Both the position numbers and the translations under genes were made by a program. A stretch of DNA of 64,000 nt from positions 4,154,001 to 4,218,000 of the forward strand of contig OZ241844.1 of assembly GCA_965202735.1 (NCBI GenBank), in the 5' to 3' direction. Shown here piece after piece: positions 58,055-64,000 of this stretch. The notes beneath the pieces were generated by a model that saw nothing but the letters and a program-made list of their open reading frames with translations, made no database searches and had not been told where the DNA came from. Numbering within the stretch: the stretch's first letter is position 1; every line of letters starts with the position of its first letter. This DNA is from HK1 sp965202735. Lineage in GTDB: Bacteria > Pseudomonadota > Gammaproteobacteria > HK1.

Positions 58055-59359
58055 ATGAGCCGGCTGCCCGCGGGTGCGAGTACGCGGTTCGGGGCGCTGG
58101 CCCACGCGCCGTACCGGCGCTACCTGCTGGGCTCCGCCGCCTCGGTGGGAGGGTTCCAGCTCCTCATCATGGGCCAGGGATGGCTCGTCTACGAGCTGAG
58201 CGGCTCGCCGCTCCACCTCGGATACCTCGGCGCCGCCTCGTCGATTCCCACCATCGCGGCCGCTCTCGTCGGCGGGGTCATCGCCGACAGGGTGGACCGG
58301 CGCCGGATGCTGATCGCGACCTCTTCGATCATCGCCGGCCTCCTCATCCTCCTCGCCGCCCTCGACGGCGCCGGGGTGGTGGCGGTCTGGCACGTGCTCG
58401 CCATCGCCGCCGCCATCGCGCTCATCGCGGGCCTGGACTTCCCCAGCCGGCAGGCGTTCTTCCCGAGCCTGATCCCGCGCGAGCACATGATGAGCGCGGT
58501 CGCGCTGAACTCCATGCTCTGGCAGGGCTCGCGCATCGTCCTCCCCGGGCTCGGCGGCGTGGTGATCGCGCTCGCCGACACCTGGACGGTCTTCGCCGCC
58601 GGGGCCGTCGGCTTCATGGCCATGGTCCGGGTGATGGCGAGCTTCGCGCCCACCCCGGCGGCGGACGTGCCGCTGGCGACGGGACGCTCCGGCCGGCAGT
58701 TCGTGGACGGCATCCGGTACATCGCCTCGCACCGGCTCTTCCGGGTGCTGATTCTGCTCACCTACGCCACCACCTTCTTCGGCATCTCCTACATCCAGCT
58801 CATGCCCGCGTTTGCCCGGCTTCTCGGCGTTGGCGAGACCGGTTACGGCCTCCTCCTGTCGGCCACGGGGGTCGGAGCGATCGCCGGGAACCTGATCGTG
58901 GTCCCATTGCAGGGGAGTCCGAGGCTCGGGCGGGTGCTGCTGGCGGCGCCCATGGGCGGGGCCGCCGCGATCGTCGCCTTCGCTCTCTGCGTCGCCCTGC
59001 TGCCCGGCGTCTCGATCGGGTACGTGCTGGCGCTCGGCTGCGGCATGCTCACCGCGGTGTGCATGTCGATGTACTTCGTCGCCTCCATGACCCAGCTTCA
59101 GCTCGCCGTGCCGGACGCCCTGCGCGGCCGGGTGATGGGGATCTACACCATCTGCTTCAGCCTGGTTCCGCTCGGCGGTCTCCTGGGCGGAGTGGTGGCG
59201 GCCGCGACGTCGCCGCCGTTCGCCGCCGCGCTCAACGCCGGCGTGCTCGCGGCCGTCGTCGCCGTGACGGCCGTCACGCAGCCATTCATCCGGCGGCTCG
59301 ACGGCCGCGCGACGGTCTCGGCGGACCCGGGTGGACGAGGGACCGCACTCGGGTCGTAG
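58055..59359 (+). CDS. MFS transporter (EntS/DHA3-like exporter family)
   Basis: The 434-residue protein begins MSRLPAGASTRFGALAHAPY and has about twelve predicted helices; the loop between helices 2 and 3 reads GGVIADRVDRRRMLIATSSI, the MFS motif A (GxxxDRxxRR). It belongs by pattern to the DHA3/EntS-like group (MFS_3) of drug or siderophore exporters. MGQGWLVYELSGSPLHLGYL and QLAVPDALRGRVMGIYTICF are typical of it. Divergently placed from modA. Substrate not readable. Confidence 0.88.
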   Translation: MSRLPAGASTRFGALAHAPYRRYLLGSAASVGGFQLLIMGQGWLVYELSGSPLHLGYLGAASSIPTIAAALVGGVIADRVDRRRMLIATSSIIAGLLILLAALDGAGVVAVWHVLAIAAAIALIAGLDFPSRQAFFPSLIPREHMMSAVALNSMLWQGSRIVLPGLGGVVIALADTWTVFAAGAVGFMAMVRVMASFAPTPAADVPLATGRSGRQFVDGIRYIASHRLFRVLILLTYATTFFGISYIQLMPAFARLLGVGETGYGLLLSATGVGAIAGNLIVVPLQGSPRLGRVLLAAPMGGAAAIVAFALCVALLPGVSIGYVLALGCGMLTAVCMSMYFVASMTQLQLAVPDALRGRVMGIYTICFSLVPLGGLLGGVVAAATSPPFAAALNAGVLAAVVAVTAVTQPFIRRLDGRATVSADPGGRGTALGS

Positions 59360-59396
59360 CGCGCGCTACCGGCGGTGGTGCGGCAGCTCGCGCGGC

Positions 59397-59600
59397 GTGA
59401 AGCGTCCCGGAGCGGTGGGGGTCCGGCGTTCTGCGCAGCGTAAAGTGCTCCCGGCGTGGGGTCCGGGAGTCCGGGAAGCGCCGAGTGCCGCCGGGCGGTG
59501 GCGTCCGGCGATCGGCGAAGCGCCGAGTGCTCCCGGCGTGGGGTCCGGGAGTCCACGAAACGCCGAGCGCCCCGGGACGGCGGGGTGGGCAGCTCGCGCG
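59397..59600. repeat. Imperfect 40-42 bp tandem repeats
   Basis: Units containing GGGGTCCGGGAGTCC and AAGCGCCGAGTGC recur with spacing near 42 bp (59476, 59518, 59558, with a degenerate first unit from 59397). They occupy most of the 362-bp gap between the MFS gene and the cyclase; no gene is visible there. Confidence 0.75.
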
Positions 59601-59721
59601 GCGTGAAATGCCCGCGGTGGCCGGAGAGTATTCCGGGCGCGGTGCGGCCCGCCTATACTGCATCCCACCCGATTCCACCGGGTTTCGACAAGGCGTGATT
59701 CCACGCCCGGAGGATGAAGAC

Positions 59722-60699
59722 ATGGCACGCAGAGCATCCCGTCTTGCCGTCGCTTGCGGCTCCACCCTCGCGCTCGCGCTCCTGTCCGCGTCGAGCTTCG
59801 CGGCCGGGAGCTTCATCGTCGACCTCACCCATCCGATCCCCACCTTCCAGCCGATGGAAGGCGATCCGATGAAGCCGGACATGAGCAAGCCCTGGCTCGA
59901 CAGCACCGCGATCCCGAGCTTCGGCCAGCAGACCGTGCTCGCCATCGGCCGGTTCCCGACCAACCAGGGGCACTTCGACCTCGGCACCATGGTGCTGTCC
60001 GAGCACCACGGCACCCACATCGACAGCTCCGCCCACTACGTGAACAACGCCGGCTCGCAGGAAGCGGGCCATCCGGCCGCCGACCGGCGCAAGTACATGC
60101 ACATGCTCGACGGCGGCGACCTGAGCGGGCGGATCGTGCTGATCGACATCAGCGCCCGGATTCAGGCCGAGCTCGACAGGAACGGCGGGCGCCCGAGCCC
60201 GGATACCGGCGTCACGAACTTCTCCGACGATTCCGGCAACGCGATCACCGCCGACGACATCGCCGCGGTCGCGGACCGGATCGACGACGGGGTGTGGCTG
60301 GTGCTGAGCCAGGGGTGGTCGCGCTTCTACTTCCAGGGCACCGATTTCGGGACCGATCCCTACATCAACGGCTGGAACTATCCCGGCCTCACCCCCGCCG
60401 CGGTCGACAGGCTCATCGAGATCGAGGACGCGAAGGGCGTGCGCATCAACGGGATCATGTCCGACGTGATCGGCGTCGAGACCGGGCAGAACTCCAGGGG
60501 CGAGGACGAGGCCTGGTCGAACTCCTGGTACGCCCACGTCAGGGGGTTGCAGCGGGGCTGGAAGCTGATCGAGAACGGCAACAACCTCGGCCAGCTCGCG
60601 ATGGCGAAGCCCGGGAGCTGCATGCTCGTCGCCGGCGCCCTGAAGCACGTGCGCGGCACGGGCGGCCCGGCGCGGATCCTCGCGTTCTGCGAGAGCTGA
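59722..60699 (+). CDS. Cyclase-family (kynurenine formamidase-like) metal-dependent hydrolase, exported
   Basis: The 325-residue protein has a signal peptide (RLAVACGSTLALALLSASSF, cleavage after AA) and the cyclase-family metal motif SEHHGTHIDSSAHYVNNAGS (HxGTHxDxxxH). FIVDLTHPIPTFQPMEGDP and SGRIVLIDISARIQ are also typical of PF04199 proteins. Members hydrolyse amide bonds or cyclise polyketides; the export signal is unusual for formamidases and suggests an environmental substrate. GGAGG lies nine bases before the ATG. Confidence 0.85.
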   Translation: MARRASRLAVACGSTLALALLSASSFAAGSFIVDLTHPIPTFQPMEGDPMKPDMSKPWLDSTAIPSFGQQTVLAIGRFPTNQGHFDLGTMVLSEHHGTHIDSSAHYVNNAGSQEAGHPAADRRKYMHMLDGGDLSGRIVLIDISARIQAELDRNGGRPSPDTGVTNFSDDSGNAITADDIAAVADRIDDGVWLVLSQGWSRFYFQGTDFGTDPYINGWNYPGLTPAAVDRLIEIEDAKGVRINGIMSDVIGVETGQNSRGEDEAWSNSWYAHVRGLQRGWKLIENGNNLGQLAMAKPGSCMLVAGALKHVRGTGGPARILAFCES

Positions 60700-60747
60700 C
60701 GAAGATTGCGCCGGGGGGGCGCGGGGACGGAGCCCGGGTGAGGGCGA

Positions 60748-62292
60748 TCAGTCCGCGGCGTCCAGCAGGTCCATTGCGTACAGCGCCGCCTCGCGCACCG
60801 CGGCCACCGGCTCGTCGATCGCGAGCTGCGCGAGCGGCACGACCGCCCGCGGCTCCCCGATGTAGCCCAGCGCGATGGCGGCCTGGCGGCGGACCTCGCC
60901 GAACCCGTCGTCCAGGCGCTCGATCAGCGCGTCGACGGCGCCGGCGTGCCGGAGGCGGCCCAGGGCCATCGCCGCGGTCCAGCGCACCTCGGGGACGGGA
61001 TCGCGGAGCACCGGCAGCAGCCGCGCCGCGGCGCCGGGCGGGTCCAGCATCGCGAGAGAACGCACCGCGACCGCGCGCAGGCGGGGGTCGGGGTGGCCGA
61101 TCCCGTCCGCCCCCTCCAGCACCCCGGCCGCCCGCCGCGAAGCGCTGTAGCCGAGGCCGTGCAGGGCCATGCGGCGACGTTCGTAGAAGCCTTCGGCAAT
61201 CCTCAGCGCGGTCTGGGAGTCGCGGGGGATCGGGGGCGAGGCGGCGCCATCGATGAACGCTTCGGTGCCGCGCCGGGCGTCGAGTCCGGTGAGCGCGCGC
61301 AGGAGCTCGATCTGGAGGCCGAGGGTGGTGATGACCGCGGGCGCGTCCGCGACCAGCGACCCGGAGCTCCGGCCGGCGATGCCTTCCGCCAGCTCGTGGT
61401 AGACGCGCGCGAGGTCGCCGGCGGCCTCCGGCTCGCCCAGCTCTCCCAGCCCCCGCACGGCGTGGAACCGGACCGCCGGCAGCGGGTCCCGCAGCATCCG
61501 GACCAGCGCGTCGTACGCGCTCGGCGCGCGGACCGCTCCGAGCGCGACGGTGATGCGCACGCGCAGGGCCTCGTCCCGCACCCTGTCCAGCTCCGCGAGC
61601 AGCGCGTCCAGCGCCGACGGATCGCGCAGCCGCGCGAGGGCCTCCACTATCGCGGCCCGCTCCGCCGTCGTCCCGGCCTTGCGCAGCCTTGCCAGCAGGG
61701 GCGGTACCGCCTCGCTCATGCCGGTGCGTCCGAGCGCCGCGACCGCGCGGTGGCGCCGGGACGGGTCCTCGGCGGCGAGCAGGCCGGTCAGCACCGCCAC
61801 GGACTCCGGCCGCGCGAACCGGCCGAGGGCGTCGATCGCCCGGTCCCGCACCAGCGGGTGCGGATCGGACCGCAACGCGCCGATGACGAGGCCGAGGCCC
61901 TCGGCGCTCCCGAGTCCGCCGAGGGCGGCGACGCACTCGCCACGGACCTCTTCGCGCGCTTCGTCGCGCAGGCAGCGGTCGAGCGCCGGCAACGCCCGGG
62001 GGTCCGCCAACCGGCCGAGGGCGGCGTATGCGGTGGAGCGCACCCGGTGGCTCGGCTCGGCGCGGTCGAGCAGGGCGAGCAGGGGGCGGACGCCCCGCGC
62101 TTCCCCCCGGTAGCCGAGGGACTGCGCGGCCCGCCCCCGCATGTCGGCCGACTCGCTCTCGAGCGCCGCCACCAGCGCCTCGAAGGGCACCGTCGCGTGC
62201 TCCCATCCGTTGGCCCCGGCTTCGGCCGGCAAGCCGAGGAGCATGCCGCACAGCAGGGCCGGGCCCGCGACCCGGTCACGCGCAGAGGTCAT
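60748..62292 (-). CDS. HEAT-repeat (PBS lyase-type) protein, probably exported
   Basis: The 514-residue product consists of about twelve HEAT repeats (e.g. AAQSLGYRGEARGVRPLLAL, AYAALGRLADPRALPALDRC, AMALGRLRHAGAVDALIERL, AIALGYIGEPRAVVPLAQLA) after a hydrophobic leader (GPALLCGMLLGLPAEAGANG) that looks like a signal peptide. HEAT scaffolds bind other proteins; no catalytic residue can be named. The ATG at 62292 has GGGGAG upstream; one at 62313 would lengthen the N-terminus. Confidence 0.8.
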   Translation of the reverse strand: MTSARDRVAGPALLCGMLLGLPAEAGANGWEHATVPFEALVAALESESADMRGRAAQSLGYRGEARGVRPLLALLDRAEPSHRVRSTAYAALGRLADPRALPALDRCLRDEAREEVRGECVAALGGLGSAEGLGLVIGALRSDPHPLVRDRAIDALGRFARPESVAVLTGLLAAEDPSRRHRAVAALGRTGMSEAVPPLLARLRKAGTTAERAAIVEALARLRDPSALDALLAELDRVRDEALRVRITVALGAVRAPSAYDALVRMLRDPLPAVRFHAVRGLGELGEPEAAGDLARVYHELAEGIAGRSSGSLVADAPAVITTLGLQIELLRALTGLDARRGTEAFIDGAASPPIPRDSQTALRIAEGFYERRRMALHGLGYSASRRAAGVLEGADGIGHPDPRLRAVAVRSLAMLDPPGAAARLLPVLRDPVPEVRWTAAMALGRLRHAGAVDALIERLDDGFGEVRRQAAIALGYIGEPRAVVPLAQLAIDEPVAAVREAALYAMDLLDAAD

Positions 62293-62372
62293 CGGTGGCT
62301 CGCTCCCCGGCATCCGTATCCGGGTCCGTGCGTCGTGTCGTCCACCGATATGACTGCATGGGTATACTTGGC

Positions 62373-62392
62373 GTCAGCCGTCATGTGCTGAC
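62373..62392. promoter_or_regulatory. Inverted repeat upstream of the BREX operon
   Basis: GTCAGC, eight bases, GCTGAC forms a perfect 6-bp inverted repeat just downstream of a TATACT box (62363-62368). This is the only AT-richer, palindromic region in the 200-bp gap between the HEAT gene and the HTH gene. It could be an operator; no footprint-like duplication supports it further. Confidence 0.3.
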
Positions 62393-62492
62393 AATAACAA
62401 GTATCTGCACGCTCAGACATGCGGCTTTGTCCACAGAGCGGCGAAGCCCTGTTCTTTCCCGGCCCGCAATTCCGCGGCGAGGATGACCCGTC

Positions 62493-62702
62493 ATGGAGAA
62501 GGAACCGGGCGACGTCCTGACGATCGACGAATTGTCCGACTATCTGAGGATATCGCGCTCGACGCTCTACAAGCTGGCTCAGGAAGGCAGGATTCCGCGC
62601 CAGAAGGTCGGACGGCACTGGCGGTTCCGGAAGGAGACGATCGATCGCTGGCTGGGTCAGGGCGGCGCAACCGGCATGGCGGATGCGGGAGATGGTGCGT
62701 GA
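62493..62702 (+). CDS. Helix-turn-helix (excisionase-type) DNA-binding protein at the head of a BREX operon
   Basis: The 69-residue protein MEKEPGDVLTIDELSDYLRI, SRSTLYKLAQEGRIPRQKVG, RHWRFRKETIDRWLGQGGAT is a MerR-like excisionase-family domain (LTIDELSDYLRISRSTLYKL is the DNA-recognition helix pair; GRHWRFRKE the wing). The TGA shares its A with the brxF start (TGATG). Its proximity suggests control of the BREX genes, or a remnant of an integrase module. Confidence 0.85.
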   Translation: MEKEPGDVLTIDELSDYLRISRSTLYKLAQEGRIPRQKVGRHWRFRKETIDRWLGQGGATGMADAGDGA

Positions 62703-63175
62703 TGCATGGTCTCGGCGAGGTGGTGAACGAAAAGGTTCGACTTGCCCGCGACCTTTACCACCGGCTCGTCCTGATCGCCGGGGTGCAGGACGCGGGCAAT
62801 ACCGGCATCCTGAGAGAAGTCGGCAGATGTACCGGCGCGCCCGTCATCAACGTCAACCTCGAACTCTCTCGCCGCTTGCTGAATCTGACCGGGCGGAAGC
62901 GCCCGCGTCGTGTCCAGTACCTTCTCCAGCAAATCGTTGCCGAAACCGGAAGCGATGTCGTTCTTCTCGACCATATCGAGCTTCTTTTCGATGTCTCGCT
63001 CCGGCAGGAGCCGCTTTGTCTGCTGCGATCCCTGTCGCGGCACAGAACCGTGATCGCGGCCTGGAACGGGTCCATTGAAGATGGATTCGTCCGTTACTCC
63101 CACCCGGAGCATCCCGAGCACCGGCACTACCCGCTGGACGGCATTCTCACCGTGAACTCGCAGGCGGTGACATGA
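62702..63175 (+). CDS. brxF: BREX type 3 P-loop protein BrxF, with degenerate Walker A
   Basis: The 157-residue protein MHGLGEVVNEKVRLARDLYH, RLVLIAGVQDAGNTGILREV, GAPVINVNLELSRRLLNLTG, RKRPRRVQYLLQQIVAETGS, DVVLLDHIELLFDVSLRQEP, LCLLRSLSRHRTVIAAWNGS is BrxF by length and pattern. The normal P-loop (GxxGxGKT) reads GVQDAGNTG here, so the phosphate-binding lysine is replaced by asparagine. DVVLLDHIE stands at the Walker B position. It overlaps brxC by ATGA. Confidence 0.85.
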   Translation: MHGLGEVVNEKVRLARDLYHRLVLIAGVQDAGNTGILREVGRCTGAPVINVNLELSRRLLNLTGRKRPRRVQYLLQQIVAETGSDVVLLDHIELLFDVSLRQEPLCLLRSLSRHRTVIAAWNGSIEDGFVRYSHPEHPEHRHYPLDGILTVNSQAVT

Positions 63176-64000
63176 TGAAGTATGAAGATCTGATCCGGTT
63201 CGATCCGATCGAGACCGTCGTTCAACTCCGCGATGCCGACGACGCGGCCGCCGCGCGCCAGCTCGTAAACAGCTATGTCATTTCCGATGACATAGCCGAC
63301 AAGCTGTCGGCTCTGGTGTTTCCCCAACTCCAGTACGACAGGCCCGCCGACAACAGGGGGATTCTGATCGTCGGCAATTACGGCACGGGCAAGTCACACC
63401 TGATGTCGGTCATTTCCGGAATCGCCGAGCACGCCGAGCTGGCGTCGGAGCTCTCCAGTCCGAAGGCCGTACGAGAAGCGAACGCGGTGGCCGGCAAGTT
63501 CAAGGTGGTTCGGATCGAGATCGGCGCCACCGAGATGTCTCTGCGTGACATCGTGCTCGACGAGCTGGAGGAGCGCCTGGACGCGCTTGGCGTGTCGTTC
63601 GCCTTCCGGAGCGCCGCAGAGGTCACCGGCAGCAAGCGCGCCTTCGAGGAAATGATGGCGGCCTTTCACCAGATCCATCCCGATCACGGCCTGCTGCTGG
63701 TCGTGGATGAGCTTCTGGACTACCTGCGCTCGCGCAAGGACCAGGCACTGATCCTGGACCTCAACTTCCTGCGTGAAATCGGCGAGACCTGCAAGGACCT
63801 GCGGTTCCGCTTCATCGCCGGGGTGCAGGAGGCCATTTTCGACAGCCCGCGCTTCGCCTTCGTCGCCGACAGCATCCGTCGCGTGAAGGCTCGCTTCGAG
63901 CAGGTGCTTGTCGCCCGGAGGGACGTGAAGCTCGTCGTGGCGCAACGCCTGCTCCGAAAAACCGGCGAGCAGCAGGTCCGGGTCAGGGAATACCTGACGC
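63172..64000 (+). CDS. brxC: BREX type 3 ATPase BrxC (DUF6079 family), C-terminus outside window
   Basis: The first 276 residues are seen: MMKYEDLIRFDPIETVVQLR, RQLVNSYVISDDIADKLSAL, then Walker A LIVGNYGTGKSHLMSVISGI, VVRIEIGATEMSLRDIVLDE, and Walker B HGLLLVVDELLDYLRSRKD. The N-terminal region is that of DUF6079 (PglY/BrxC-type) AAA proteins of about 1,200 residues that form the core of BREX. brxF followed by this gene is the start of the type 3 layout (then methylase, helicase, pglZ). The start could be either of two adjacent ATGs. Confidence 0.9.
   Translation, partial: MMKYEDLIRFDPIETVVQLRDADDAAAARQLVNSYVISDDIADKLSALVFPQLQYDRPADNRGILIVGNYGTGKSHLMSVISGIAEHAELASELSSPKAVREANAVAGKFKVVRIEIGATEMSLRDIVLDELEERLDALGVSFAFRSAAEVTGSKRAFEEMMAAFHQIHPDHGLLLVVDELLDYLRSRKDQALILDLNFLREIGETCKDLRFRFIAGVQEAIFDSPRFAFVADSIRRVKARFEQVLVARRDVKLVVAQRLLRKTGEQQVRVREYLT

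Overview
The window is GC-rich (roughly 70% by eye), gene-dense bacterial chromosome. Gene content and order point to a gammaproteobacterium: queA-tgt-yajC-secD-secF, mlaC-ibaG-murA-hisG-hisD, mpl, hslR, and tRNA-Glu diverging from pcnB. I cannot name a species; an uncultured marine or host-associated lineage is possible but is inference.

Layout. 1-8.5 kb: a cut-off luciferase-like oxidoreductase, an ABC-2 exporter pair, and a three-subunit molybdenum hydroxylase whose Fe-S subunit carries a CoxG-like SRPBCC domain. 8.6-12.5 kb: a HicBA-type toxin-antitoxin pair and an amidase truncated by an ISAs1-type insertion sequence whose transposase is fused to a DruA-like (DUF4338) domain. 12.9-21.7 kb: housekeeping genes (pdxH, LON-domain protein, mpl, hslR, a B12-binding radical SAM protein, tRNA-Glu, pcnB). 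22-30.8 kb: a polyol (sorbitol/mannitol) uptake and catabolic operon with an eroded SDR gene, a PfkB kinase and a ROK regulator. 30.8-42.9 kb: tRNA-Leu, queA-tgt-yajC-secDF, mlaC-ibaG-murA-hisGD and a methyltransferase. 43.3-53.4 kb: a defence-type island with a collapsed vapBC remnant, a type I restriction-modification system whose hsdM-hsdS junction holds two small genes and a second copy of the hsdM 3' end, and a translationally coupled three-gene cassette of unknown function split by IS66. 53.9-62.3 kb: an AhpD-like protein, a molybdate-type ABC transporter (modABC), an MFS transporter, a cyclase-family hydrolase and a HEAT-repeat protein. 62.5-64 kb: the start of a type 3 BREX phage-defence operon (HTH gene, brxF, brxC/DUF6079), cut by the window end.

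The intergenic DNA is unusually structured. Three families of small non-coding elements recur: A (about 122 bp, 15-bp terminal inverted repeats, 9-bp target duplications), B (131 bp, 10-bp target duplications) and C (about 115 bp). They are nested in one another, which gives a relative order C, then A, then B. There are also 72-bp tandem arrays at two loci, and short duplications that copy gene starts (mtlK, the ROK gene, secD) or gene ends (hisG, hsdM).

The best candidates for something undescribed are the three-gene cassette at 49.2-53.4 kb, the small-gene insert between hsdM and hsdS, and the nested mini-element families.
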